The position numbers and the translations under genes were made by a program. The notes below the pieces were generated by a model. The model was given only the letters and a program-made list of their open reading frames with translations. It did not search any database and was not told the origin of the DNA. 64,000 nucleotides of DNA from Enoplolaimus lenunculus (taxonomy: Eukaryota; Nematoda; Enoplea; Enoplida; Thoracostomopsidae): assembly GCA_030248215.1 (NCBI GenBank), contig JASANG010000076.1:1-64000 (forward strand). The letters are read 5' to 3'. Positions 1-9,676 of the stretch are shown here, piece after piece. Within the stretch, counting starts at the first letter, position 1; each line of letters opens with the position of its first letter.

Positions 1-113
1 TTCTTGATTACATATTTTTGCTTAGGCTTAGGCTTAGGAACGCGCTTTTGCAACGCTTAGGCTTAGGAATACGCTTAAAATCTACCGTTACGCCCCTTAA
101 AGTAACATGGGCC
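1..113. mobile_element. TTAGGC-cored miniature element, family B, cut by the window edge
   Basis: TTAGGC-like hexamers fill positions 20-80 and the right end reads cgccccttaaagtaacat followed by gggcc. The same end recurs, in either orientation, at 5607-5783, 26786-27162, 52257-52417, 56141-56328 and 56626-56870, where the opposite end is its inverted complement. This is therefore the right part of a miniature inverted-repeat element and not a telomere. It lies about 150 bases upstream of the DCAF4-like gene. Confidence 0.6.
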
Positions 114-265
114 AAAGTATGCTTAGGTGTTTGAAATTGTACAGCCGAGGTTGTTAAGATGCGTTATTGTGCATCATTTAGAGTGGTATTTTTAGGTTAT
201 TGACGTTTTAAAATTAGTTATATTCGTAAACTTAAACAGATCTGTACAGCAGCGTATTGAATAAC

Positions 266-1999
266 ATGAAAGGATCAAAAAGAAAGCGCCGCCGTCAAAG
301 TCGACGCGATTCAACGAAGAAACTGCCGGATTGCAATGAACGCGAATCGGTCGGGCGTTTACAGCGTCTACCTGGTTCAAGCGCGTGCCCAAATGATATT
401 CCAGGATTTTATTTTGATCCTCAAAAACGAAAATATTTCAAGATTCCTCCGTCTTCATGCAATGATCGTGGATTGCTCAGACAGATGTCGGATTGCGATC
501 AAGGGTCTGGTCCGAATTTGCTCAAAACTCGTGATCGTGGGAAATTACTCAACGGTCGTGATTATGTCAGCCAAAAGAATGATAGTCGAAAAAATGTCAG
601 GACTGGAACTGCAGCAGCATTATTGATGAAACGTGAACAAGGCGTGGCAATGATGGAGTCAGCCAACACATTTGAACGAGCGATTATTGAGCTTAAATTA
701 AAATGTTCACATTTTCAACAGGTTCAACGTCCTCCGCACGTGTTACCTGCACCTTATTCCAACTGTCGTATTTTATTTGAACCTCAAGAAAACATTCCTA
801 GTTCAAGTCACAGCGGCAGCGGTCCTGTGGTGATAGGAGCGTTCACTGAAATTGATTATGTGCTTCCTTATCGTGCAACGTCGATTTATGGCTTTCGATT
901 GAAATATGATAAATCCGAAAACAGACACAATGATTTACAGCGTATTGGATCTGTATATCATCGGCGGGATGAGGCTTTTCTCAGCGTTGAAGCGGTCAAT
1001 TTAGCCTGTCCGATGGCTCATGTATTTGGTGAGGGTAATAATCTTTCGGTGCTAACGCTGGCACGGTTTGGATACGGCGTAGATGCTCAGACACGTAGTT
1101 CAGAATTTGAGCCTTTTTTGTTGTCAGCGAGTATGGATATTCATCAAAGTGGTAGTACTTTGCAGATGGCACAGTTAAACTGGGAGCGTTATAATTCTTA
1201 TCGCTCATCGCGATCGCCGCCGAATGTCTGTAGGTGGATCCCGCAGTCAACCTGGGCTCTAGCGTGGAATACTCAACGTAACTTACTAGCAGTTGGAACA
1301 GATCACCAGCTACTGCTTACAGCATTCCCTAACCGACGTCCCACCATGGCAGCGGCTAGCGGTCGAAAAGTTACCGCAATAACGTTTAGTCCACCAGGCG
1401 ATGTGGTCTATTTTGCATCGGTATTCGGTGCGTTGTATAGCGCTGATTGCAGAATGCAGCCAACAAATGCTTCCGATTACTCGGCAAGTTCGCCAAACAT
1501 CACGAGTGTTGAGGCGTTTCGAATAAGCGCAGACGTTGAAGAAAATAAAAAATATATAACAGACCAAATTCAATTGATGGGTGACGATAATTATTTGTTG
1601 GCGAGAAATGTTCTAGCAAAGTCACACCGCGGAACGTGTCTGTCGTTGTGGGACTGCAGAATGCGACGAGTTGTGACCAGATTTCGATCACCCGTACAGG
1701 CATCGAGGGGTTTCATGAGGTATACAACAGGTCGGTTTCCGTCGAATATTGAGCAACCATTTGTGATCGACTCTAGAGAACAATTGGTGTTTGATGTCGA
1801 TCGTGGATGCGGAACGATTAATTGTTGGTCGCTGAAAACCGGTGATATCTTACGCTCGATTCAATCTCCGAAACCGTTGTTATCAACGGATGATATGCCT
1901 CGATTTGCGTACTCAAATTCGTGGGATGGGAAATATGGTACGTCAGGGTTATTGATTATAGTGAATGACAATTTTTATTTTCAAGCGTTTGATTTGTAA
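266..1999 (+). CDS. DCAF4: DCAF4-like WD-repeat protein, intronless
   Basis: DCAF4 is a substrate receptor that binds DDB1 in CUL4 ubiquitin ligases. The frame encodes 577 residues from ATG 266; an in-frame TTG at 257 is not needed. After a basic N-terminus, residues 45-60 carry the family signature IPGFYFDPQKRKYFKI. Later blocks match the DCAF4 propeller: WALAWNTQRNLLAVGT, then the DDB1-docking-type WDCR at residues 462-465, then NCWSLKTGDILRSI and, near the end, YGTSGLLIIVNDN, equivalent to the vertebrate gene's C-terminal GAPGLLM region. Length is somewhat above the roughly 500 residues of vertebrate DCAF4. No intron interrupts it, unlike the two other genes here, so a retrocopy origin is possible, although the frame is intact and no poly(A) tract follows. 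The family is recognised from memory of these motifs; orthology versus a DCAF4-like paralogue is not settled. Confidence 0.85.
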   Translation: MKGSKRKRRRQSRRDSTKKLPDCNERESVGRLQRLPGSSACPNDIPGFYFDPQKRKYFKIPPSSCNDRGLLRQMSDCDQGSGPNLLKTRDRGKLLNGRDYVSQKNDSRKNVRTGTAAALLMKREQGVAMMESANTFERAIIELKLKCSHFQQVQRPPHVLPAPYSNCRILFEPQENIPSSSHSGSGPVVIGAFTEIDYVLPYRATSIYGFRLKYDKSENRHNDLQRIGSVYHRRDEAFLSVEAVNLACPMAHVFGEGNNLSVLTLARFGYGVDAQTRSSEFEPFLLSASMDIHQSGSTLQMAQLNWERYNSYRSSRSPPNVCRWIPQSTWALAWNTQRNLLAVGTDHQLLLTAFPNRRPTMAAASGRKVTAITFSPPGDVVYFASVFGALYSADCRMQPTNASDYSASSPNITSVEAFRISADVEENKKYITDQIQLMGDDNYLLARNVLAKSHRGTCLSLWDCRMRRVVTRFRSPVQASRGFMRYTTGRFPSNIEQPFVIDSREQLVFDVDRGCGTINCWSLKTGDILRSIQSPKPLLSTDDMPRFAYSNSWDGKYGTSGLLIIVNDNFYFQAFDL

Positions 2000-2039
2000 G
2001 CGTTTAAGAGCGTCGGAGTTTCGCGAAGCGTTTTATGTT

Positions 2040-2420
2040 TTGTACTCTGGGGTCGAAAGGTGGATGTCCGTCCGTCCATTGGTCCGTCCGAAAAGAATCT
2101 CTCAGGAACGGCTGAACCGATTTTGATAAACTTTTTTGGTTTGAAAGCCAATTATCCTGGGGTGTTAAACTCGCATTGGAGTTTTTAAAATTTTAAGCCG
2201 TTTAGTAGCTACAGGCTAATTTGCATAATTAATTAAGTCTAAATTAGGACTTTCTACATTATTTCACTAATTATTACAGTTAGAAGCAATCTAATTTCAG
2301 CATTAAAGGGTTTTTGGGTGCAAGGAATCGGCATAGATTGTTTACAAACCTCCAAAACCGATAATTGAGTAGTTAGCTAATAGATAATTTGCATTTCCAA
2401 TGTATAGAACAGGGCCGTAA
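2040..2420 (+). repeat. Dispersed repeat with ACGGACGGACAT-type end, family J
   Basis: The stretch holds gtccgtccgtccattggtcc and a sequence running through ctcaggaacggctgaaccga into a segment containing taatttgcataattaatta. The same order is present inverted at 25240-25995. That copy begins with a tandem array of the gcaaattagttattagct unit and ends in a strong hairpin. No coding sequence is visible. The family is dispersed but unnamed here; similar conserved noncoding ends occur in many invertebrate mobile elements. Confidence 0.55.
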
Positions 2421-2556
2421 GCATATTCCTAAACCTAAGCCTAAAGCGTAAAGGATGAGCCAATGCGAAAGCCTAAGCAAAGGTTAGCCTAAAGCTTAAG
2501 ATTACTGTATTATATTCCCGAATCAAAAAGTTCCGGCTCTATTCGAAACATGGGCC
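2399..2556. mobile_element. TTAGGC-cored miniature element, family A
   Basis: Left end tgtatagaacagggccgtaa and right end ccggctctattcgaaacatg form imperfect inverted repeats. The interior holds cctaaacctaagcctaaag and the shared box taaagcttaagatta. It abuts the family J repeat. Other family A copies are listed separately. Confidence 0.6.
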
Positions 2557-2814
2557 GCAGAAATTCAGAAATAAACGTTGAATTTCATGACGCACGGATA
2601 AGAATACCGGTTTGGACCCTGTCATATATATGTGTAAAATATTTTTAAAATGTGTCATATTATTTTTTACTGGTTTTTTAGTAAATTTTATTCTGTGTAG
2701 CGTTCGATAACGAACCTCTGCGACTATTTCCTAACTTTAGAGCAGTACTAAAACCACCTAAAAATAGTGTGTTTAATGCAAGAAGAAACGTTTGACATTT
2801 AAGATATTTATGTT

Positions 2815-2905
2815 CCAGGGTGCAGCCGCAGGTCTGCCTTCGGCTTCGTCAGAAAATTAACTTGTGCCTCTGGCTCCGGTAGGATTTTTCCTGGAAGTTC
2901 CGGCA
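2815..2905. repeat. Fragment of a CCGGAA-rich dispersed repeat
   Basis: The block ccagggtgcagccgcaggtc and the following tctggctccggtaggatttt match, inverted, the stretch around 6777-7010 (accagagccggtgc and gcagacctccggttg). It sits immediately before the LINE remnant. No coding potential is seen. Confidence 0.4.
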
Positions 2906-2937
2906 ATGTGTGCATACGGATCAAGGTAAATAGGTTA

Positions 2938-3661
2938 ATGCATTATATCCGTTTCTTGAATTTTAAAGAAATACTTAGTTGGAGAAGATGTTTTGCGCAT
3001 TTTTATCTGCAAGTAGAACGTTTGTCACGGCGAGAGACAATGGCAAAGAATGTCCCCATCGTTTATAAAGAGATACGGTTAGCTGTGCTGGAGTCAGGTT
3101 TCCGACGAGATGGCGAATTTTGTTGGATATTTGGAAATAAACTTGTTCTTAAAAATGTAAAGGCTAAATATGTTTATGATTTATGGATCTCTCACCAATA
3201 TAAAAGTGATATGATTTCCCGGGATCTTTTTTGGGCAGATTATTTGGGTGTTGATATTAACTATATTAGAAAATCATGGGAATGGGTCAAAGCCAAATGC
3301 GTTGATGGCAAGATGCGAGACCTTGTCTTAACCCTCAAGCCCGACAGCTACATATGTAGACATAACCAGTCGACAAGTTGGGTAATTTTCCAATTTTTAA
3401 AAAAAAATAGGGGAAAAATACCTATAACCCCCCTACATATAAACAAAAGGGACAGAGTACACAAGAGGAAATGGAAGAAAAACACGACAAAAAACCAGAG
3501 AAGAAAACCGACAGTTGCCCCTAGAGCACCAAACACAGTCATACAAAGGCCTGAGGGAGCACAACCGCCAAAAAAAAGCAAAAAGTATTACTATTAACAA
3601 AAGAAGCGGACAAGAAACAGAAAAAAACAAAATAACCATGACTTTACAAAAAACCAAAAAA

Positions 3662-3709
<48 letters not shown>

Positions 3710-4254
3710 ACAAAAAAAAAAAAAACAACAAAAAAATTAAACTAAGACATAGGTGTCTATTGACTAACAATAGACTTGCGCATTTTACAGACCGCACCAA
3801 TTTATGTTTGTATTGCGAACAGTTAAATGTTCAAAATGTTGAAGACAACCCCCATGTATTTATACATTGCCCGCGTGCATATAATTTTTTCTTAGAACTG
3901 ACCCCCTTTTTCTTGAATATAACGAGGACAACGTATTTCAATTTTACTGATATAATTCTTGGGAAACAACTGGAATGTCCTTACAGACAGGTTTGTTTCA
4001 ATTGGGTGGTGCAACAAGCTCTGTTTGCTATTTGGAGAGCGCGTTGCTTGCTCAACTTTGAAAATGAAGTTGAATCGCCGAAGGTTATTTTTAAAACAAA
4101 CGTTTTTCGTTCTTTGTGCAGGTTGAAAGTAAGATTAAGAACTTCACTTTTTCAAAAATACTTCGAAGCGATCACTGAGCTGTCAAGAAGCCCATTAGGT
4201 TTCAGATTAAAAGACTTAAAGGAAATAGACCTAATTATTTGCAACGATATATAG
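2938..4254 (+). mobile_element. LINE remnant: 3' part of a non-LTR retrotransposon ORF2, interrupted by an A-rich insert
   Basis: Two open segments on this strand belong to one element. The first, to about 3360, encodes YKEIRLAVLESGFR, FCWIFGNKL and RDLVLTLKPDS, typical of the region between reverse transcriptase and the terminal zinc knuckle of LINE ORF2. The second, from about 3736 to the stop at 4252-4254, encodes LRHRCLLTNNRLAHF, CLYCEQ and VEDNPHVFIHCPRA, a zf-RVT-type CCHC module. Between them lie about 380 bases ending in an almost pure A tract (3654-3745). That block looks like a later insertion with its own A tail, or an expansion. No reverse transcriptase core (YxDD) is present, so the copy is 5' truncated and inactive. 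The clade cannot be fixed from this fragment. Confidence 0.7.
3654..3745 (+). repeat. Poly(A)-rich tract inside the LINE remnant
   Basis: About ninety bases are nearly all A, with a few C, T and G. The tract splits the LINE reading frame between the pre-zinc-knuckle region and the zinc knuckle. An A tail left by a second retrotransposed insert is the likely source. Confidence 0.7.
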
Positions 4255-5306
4255 TGTTCTTGTGTTAGCTTTCAAAGTTTAACTTATGTATGCTATAAAC
4301 TGTGTTATAAACCGATGTTATAAACCAGGTGTTTGAGCAACACTTGGTAGTGTTTATATAAGTAAACCTTCTCTCTCCAAGTAAATACTTAAGTCGCTGA
4401 CGAAATCTGATGTATTTAGAGATTAACCGCTCAGGTATGCTAACATTGGTTTAGCTGAAATTGCAAACTCGTAGTACCTCCTTAATATACAGCAAAACTT
4501 TTTCGTAATGACAATACTCATATTTGGCGTTTACCTGTTGTTCGAAAAGTTAAGTATTTACTTAAGTCACTGACTTAAGTAATTACTTAAGCATAGCTTA
4601 AGTAAATACTTCAGTAAGATATTTAAAATCCAGCCAATATTTTTGTTTCAAGTCACAAATCCTAGAACTGAAGTCGGGCGCGAAATATATTAATGTTTAA
4701 AAGTTATGCGGCAGAGATTGCGTTGATATTCTAAAACAAATTACGCATATATCTGAAATTTGCAACATGCAAGGTTCTGTGATTCTGCAAATTAGCACTG
4801 GATTCGGATTCGGTCAAATCGTGGATTCGATGCCATCCTGGTTTGGCATTTGGCGCATTGAGTTTTAACTTTTGGCATAATTCTGAAGAAAAATGCCGAG
4901 ATTTCGTAAAAAATAAGCATAAACCCAAAGATTTATAAACGCATTTTATAGATATTTGTTAGCATTAACAAATTACACACCATTTTAGCTATCCAATTTC
5001 GTCTCACCTCCGTCGCCGGCAAGTTTTTTAACCTCTGGATCCGGTATTTTTATCTCCAGTTGTGCATGTCTATATGTCGATTCGGAGCTTTCGCGAATGC
5101 TTAAATTTGCGAATTTAAACTTAGTTTTAAAGTTCAATGCAATGAATTGAACATTGATTTTTGACGGAAACGGCTAACTAGCTATACCGTGGAGCATTAT
5201 GTAACAGCTTAAAAGTGCTGAAGAGAGTTGTTCTTCAATTAAGCTAAGCGAAGTTTGCGAAGCGTTTTTGATCAGGGTAGACCGTGGCTTATTGTATCTG
5301 ATACTT
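4255..5306. other. Intergenic DNA with a degenerate palindromic CTTAAGT repeat
   Basis: No coding region was seen. From about 4375 to 4625 the motif aagtaaatacttaagtc and its near-palindromic variants recur (tacttaagtcactgacttaa and following), as in a degenerate foldback element. The rest is AT-rich and unrecognised. Confidence 0.4.
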
Positions 5307-5535
5307 CTTGTGTACGGCAGAACCAGGGTGCGACCGGATATCCGGTTTCGCTTTAGTATCCAGCAAAAGCGATATCGCTATGATTTTAACTCACTGAAAT
5401 AGAATAAGAAATTCCAAAACAACAAATTACTTTCAACAGTGCTCATATTTACATTATGTATCCGGTAAGTAAGTATCTGGTTCCGGTATATATCCGCATC
5501 CGGTAAATTAATCTCCATTCGCACCCCGGCCAGAA
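5307..5535. mobile_element. Foldback element rich in TATCCGGT
   Basis: The left end reads gggtgcgaccggatatccgg; the right end reads ccggtaaattaatct then ccattcgcacccc, giving opposed gggtgcga/tcgcaccc termini. The interior repeats tatccggt and ttccggt. A related fragment with gacatccggtttcggtgtcc lies at about 6000-6110 in CRIPT intron 1. Confidence 0.5.
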
Positions 5536-5606
5536 CATATCGGTTTTTTGCGCATATTTGTTATTTGTTGAGTTCTACCGATTATTTTATTAACAATTCA
5601 TAAAGT

Positions 5607-5783
5607 GGGCCAATGTTTCTTTTAAGGCCGTACCAGTAGATTAAGCGTATTCCTAAGCCTAAGCCTAACCGTTGCAAAAGTATTTCGAAGCCTAAGCCTA
5701 AGCAAAAATGTAGTCTAGAATGTAAACCTACTCTTTGATAGACCCACCAGAAACCTGGACGCCCCTTAAACTAGCATGGGCGG
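5607..5783. mobile_element. TTAGGC-cored miniature element, family B
   Basis: The left end gggccaatgtttcttttaag and right end gccccttaaactagcatggg are inverted repeats. The core contains cctaagcctaagcctaac and a second cctaagcctaag tract. The conserved box tagtctagaatgtaaaccta and cagaaacctgg next to the right end recur in the other copies. It lies just upstream of the first CRIPT coding exon. Confidence 0.7.
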
Positions 5784-5954
5784 CCATAATGTGTATATAC
5801 TACGGTTCTTAGAACGGGCCGCAGCTGCTGCATTCATCTTTAGATTCCATTATTAAGCAGATTATTTTTTATGTCGATTATGTAGCATAACAAGTGCTTA
5901 TAGACAATTCTATACGTTGCGGCGTTATATGATATACTGCAGACTGTACAGATC

Positions 5955-5970
5955 ATGGTATGCGACAAAT
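5955..5970 (+). CDS. CRIPT: CRIPT first coding exon, 16 bases
   Basis: ATGGTATGCGACAAAT is followed by the donor GTAAGTG. It supplies MVCDK plus the first base of the next cysteine, which is completed by the GT that opens exon 2 after the acceptor at 6641-6642. The match of MVCDKCKAKL to the invariant CRIPT N-terminus fixes the start. Confidence 0.88.
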
Positions 5971-8900
5971 GTAAGTGTTGATTGTCATATTTATATTTCA
6001 GGAAGCGGCTAGATATTCAGTTCCGGTTTAATACTCGGCAAGAACGGACATCCGGTTTCGGTGTCCGGTATAAGCCTGCCGCATATTTTCCGGTTATGTA
6101 TCGTCTAGAATGTCATAACCGCGGGTAAACGCGGGCCGGGTAAGAAAATTTTGATGTGGGTATACCCGCGGGAAAAATTTTCGAAGTGCGGACAAAAATT
6201 GGTTAATCTTTACGCACCTAAAATTTTCGTAAATAAACTCGAACCAGATAATGTAGAAGAACTTTAATTTTTAAACTGTTGTCACCGTATGAGTGAAAAA
6301 AAACTAGCGAGTAACATCAGTGCAATGCAATGTAAGCATTACACAATTGTATTGAACCCAGGAGCCAAAATTCCGGCGGGTAACGGGTATCGGAATTTGG
6401 TGCGGGTATACCCGCGGGTAAAAAAATAAAATTTCCACGGGTAAAGATGTGCGCGGGTGAAAAAACCTTTGCCCACTTACTCCTCTGGTTGTAATTGAAT
6501 ACGAGGTAACATTTAAGCGGAGTGTATCCCCTTTAGAACTACGAAGTTGTTGTAGAATTAAAACGTTGATTTCATGTTATAACTTACAAGATCTTGATTG
6601 AAGACTGTGTTTGCTTCAGTTTTAATGTGTGAGCTGTTTCAGGTAAAGCAAAACTGTCTTCAATTGCAACGCCTACGCCATGGAAAAGCGGACAGACCAA
6701 TTCTACGGGTATGTTTAGCAAATCTGAGTTTAATTTACGAAAGTATCGTTACTGTCTCTTGTTCCAGCTAACCAGGATGCAGCCCGAAGTGAAAAATACC
6801 GGCGCCGGAAGTCAATAAAAGTTGCCGGAACCGGAGATGACGCGAAATTAGGTAGTTAACACAATGTTTGATTTGTTGATTTGCTAATTATATCAAATTC
6901 ACTATCGAAATTGCTGGAACCTCCGCGAAAAATTCTACCAGAGCCGGTGCTTAAGGTCAATTTTGTGCCGGAACCGCAGCTGAAGGCAGACCTCCGGTTG
7001 TAGGTAGCCTGTCGGCTACTATATAAAAGTTAATGATTCTGTAAAAGTTTGGTATTTTGTGATTTTTTATAATCGTGAAATGTTTATACGGCACTGTAAG
7101 AGTAGCTCGGTCGCTAATTGATTGAATATGCGGAAAAATTTGTGCTCTTGTGCACGTTTGCTCTTCATTTCCACTTATAGGCTTAGGCTTAGGACAATAC
7201 ATCTATTTTTTCTAGCGTACAAGCTCAGGTCTACGCTTAAAGACTTAACCTTAAATTCATGGAAAAGTAGAAAAGAGCCGAAACTTATTACGTCGCTATC
7301 TACACCATTTATTAGCTTACTTGCTATGTTTGTTTGTATAGTGTCATGTAACAATGTGTTGATCAGAAACCACGCGACAAAGCGTTGACTGCCGTGGTAT
7401 AACGCAATTGAGGCGGAATTTTTTCGCTAAAATCTTTTTGAGCACCGTGGTTATGGGTTGCTTTCAGTGGCGGATACAGGATTTCAAAATGGGGGGCCAA
7501 AATTTCACAGGTAAACTAATTTTTTCACCCACACACAAACCACGAACTATTGCCATAAAATTGCTATATAATTTTTGTAGAGATGCTGTTGGGGGGGGCC
7601 ACGGCCGGGGTGGCCCCCCATGGATCCGCCATTGGTTGTTTTGTATATATAGTACGTTTTGTTTAATATTTTTAGATAAAGGCCAGCGCAAAGTCGGCGA
7701 GAACAAACTGCTGAGTGCGAAAAAGAAAAGTCGCTACGCTCCGTACGCTGGCAGTTCGTCGTCAGAAGTCAGTGTTGGGTTTAATCGTTGCCGCATTTGT
7801 CATTCAAGCGTTCATCTCGCTGGGTCGCATTATTGTCAAGGTAAGCGCTGTGCGGTTCCGTCTTACAATGTTTACGTGTTGAGAGTCACTGTTTATTATG
7901 GTATACTATAGTGACCCAAATTAGAGGGGGGTCCCATATTGAGTCCCAATCAATAGGAGTCCGTATCGCTAATAAGCGTCCCTATGCGGATTGAGTCCCT
8001 AAACCCTAATTAAAGTTCATAAATGTCAATTATCCCTAATTGTAGCGCTAAATGACTCCAGCACGATTTTGAAAGCACATTCTTAAGTATAACCTTACAT
8101 TATTGCTCAAGTTTTTGATTCAAGGCAAATAAACGTTTAATTCAACGGATAGTTGCAATACCGAATATATATTGGTAACGAAGGGCGCCAGAGGGCGGAT
8201 TAAAAATAAATAACAGTCCGTAACCGATTAACAGGGGATACCCTCTGGAAAGGCCAAATAAATATCAGTCCCCCTCTTATTCGGGTCACTACAGTAACCG
8301 GCGATCCTGTCTTTGGGTGAGGCAGACAAACAACCTCACACCCTTGTAGAATTTTTGGAAGTTTCGGTAACTTCCGTAATGGAGATTTTATTTTTTACAA
8401 AAGTTGTGTCGTTTTGTGAGTTTGCAGCAAGGCTCAAAGTTTCAGTGTCCGATATGTTATTAAAACGGTCTTAAATTAAAAAAAATTTTAACAGCACTTG
8501 ATAGATTTTATTGTTAAAATGAGCAGATTTAATGTAATTTTTATTTGATTTGGTTTTGGCTCCTAGCTTAGACCTAATTACTTCCGGTTCGAGACGTGGT
8601 ATTTTGCTCTTCGGACTACACACTGTTCCGTATGAATTTCAAAATTTAAAATCGATTAATTTCGAAGTTGTAAAAGGTTATCACGATCTTGTGATACGTT
8701 CAATCTATATTATATGCTGTGTACAGTTAACCAATTAAATTGGGTTGAGTTCAGTGTACCAGTGGAATTGGGTTGAGTTCGGTGTACCAGTGGAATTGGG
8801 TTGAGTTCAGTGTATCAGTTGAATTGGGTTGAGTTCAGTGTACCAGTTGAACTGGGTTGAGTTCAATGTACCAGTTGAATTGGGTTGAATTCAATGTACC

Positions 8901-9533
8901 AGTGGAATTGGGTTGAGTTCAGTGTACCAGTTGAATTGGGTTGAGTTCAGTGTACCAGTTGAATTGGGTTGAGTTCAGTGTACCAGTTGAATTGGATTGA
9001 GTTCAGTGTACCAGTTGAATTGGGTTGAGTTCAGTGTACCAGTTGAATTGGGTTGAGTTCAGTGTATCAGTTGAATTGGGTTGAGTTCAGTGTACCAGTT
9101 GAATAGGGTTGAGTTCAGTGTACCAGTTAAATTGGTTTGAGTTCAGTGTACCAGTTAAATTGGTTTGAGCTTGCTCGCGACAATGGAGCATGTGGTAAAT
9201 TTTACTAGTAAAAATATTAGAAATATCCAGGTCCCGAACAATGACGATAGGCATATGCCTAAGTATTGCTTTAGGCATGAACTTTCGGTTTGGTCTTAGG
9301 CTTAGATTTAAGTTTAATTTTCGGGACCTGTTCAATGTATCATTGGTCTCGATAGTATTATATGGTAAAATCTGTTCACGCTACGTATGACATTCCCATA
9401 AATGTCCCATTGTATCGTGTGATATATAGCTACTTGTATTCAATGATTACTTGAGACCCAGGATTAGCAATATGCTTAATCTACTGTTGTTACCCTAAAA
9501 GTTACATTAGCCAAACGTATTATTCTTCACCAA

Positions 9534-9573
<40 letters not shown>

Positions 9574-9676
9574 TTGGTTTCTTTTATTTATAGCTTGTGC
9601 GTACAAAAAAGCAATATGTGCAATGTGTGGCAAAAAGTTACTCGAAATTAAAAATTATAAACAGTCTTCGACCTGA
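5955..9676 (+). CDS. CRIPT: CRIPT (cysteine-rich PDZ-binding protein), four exons
   Basis: CRIPT is a small, conserved eukaryotic protein first described as a ligand of PSD-95 PDZ domains and later linked to the minor spliceosome. Exons: 5955-5970, 6643-6708, 7676-7840, 9594-9676; all introns are GT-AG and phases agree, giving 109 residues and a TGA stop. The protein starts MVCDKCKAKLSSIATP, then RKVGENKLLSAKK, CRICHSSVHLAGSHYCQ, ACAYKKAICAMCGKKLL and ends NYKQSST. All eight cysteines expected to form two zinc sites are present. Vertebrate CRIPT is about 101 residues; the extra length is a Ser-rich loop before CRIC. The vertebrate C-terminal PDZ ligand (QTSV) is QSST here, lacking the hydrophobic last residue, so PSD-95-type binding is doubtful. 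Introns 1 to 3 carry repeats described separately. Its 3' end faces the plexin gene. Confidence 0.93.
6115..6480. mobile_element. Foldback element with CGCGGGTA boxes in CRIPT intron 1
   Basis: The stretch repeats gcgggta and its complement tacccgcg: aaccgcgggtaaacgcgggc near the left end, gggtatacccgcggg twice, and acgggtaaagatgtgcgcgg at the right. These self-complementary boxes are GC-rich against an AT-rich background and should fold. No open frame of note. Mechanism unknown; probably a miniature DNA transposon. Confidence 0.45.
6770..7020. repeat. CCGGAA-rich dispersed repeat in CRIPT intron 2
   Basis: The DNA repeats gccggaa and ccgga motifs, with gaaccgcagctgaaggcaga toward the right end. 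It corresponds inverted to 2815-2905. A short TTAGGC-like tract (gcttaggcttagg) follows at about 7180-7197. No coding function seen. Confidence 0.45.
7467..7638. mobile_element. Miniature element with GTGGCGGA inverted ends, just upstream of CRIPT exon 3
   Basis: The left end reads agtggcggatacaggatt and the right end tggatccgccattgg, so gtggcgga and tccgccat face each other. The interior has cacacaaaccacgaactat, taaaattgctatataattt and a G-rich tract. A second copy in opposite orientation is at 19957-20132 in a plexin intron. The element ends only 37 bases before the exon 3 acceptor. Confidence 0.65.
7908..8293. mobile_element. Miniature element with GTGACCC inverted ends (family H), in CRIPT intron 3
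   Basis: The left end, tagtgacccaaattagaggg, and the right end, cctcttattcgggtcactac, are inverted repeats of about 25 bases. The interior includes gagtccc repeats and a right half with gtccgtaaccgattaac and ctctggaaaggccaaataa. That right half recurs inverted at 21027-21225 in a plexin intron. No open reading frame; non-autonomous. Confidence 0.65.
8735..9175 (+). repeat. 28-bp minisatellite in CRIPT intron 3
   Basis: About 15 head-to-tail copies of the 28-base unit built on aattgggttgagttcagtgt plus accagttg. Units differ by scattered substitutions (tatcagttg, aatagggttg, aattggtttg) and are more diverged toward the right end. It lies about 420 bases upstream of the last CRIPT exon. Confidence 0.93.
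9230..9335. mobile_element. Fragment of a TTAGGC-cored miniature element
   Basis: Reads caggtcccgaacaatg at the left and ttcgggacctgttcaatgta at the right, an inverted repeat. The core contains tcttaggcttagatttaag and atgcctaagtattg. The ends differ from families A and B, so this is a fourth end type sharing the same hexamer. Confidence 0.5.
9533..9573 (+). repeat. (ATT)n microsatellite
   Basis: About 13 uninterrupted ATT units lie shortly before the pyrimidine tract and acceptor of CRIPT exon 4. Confidence 0.95.

Noticed and set aside
1-80. TTAGGC repeats as a possible chromosome end
   Set aside because: The tract is short, interrupted and bounded by a family B end, and the same structure recurs many times in both orientations inside the window.
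8735-9175. CRISPR-like array
   Set aside because: Direct 28-bp units have no unique spacers, and the genome is eukaryotic; it is a minisatellite.
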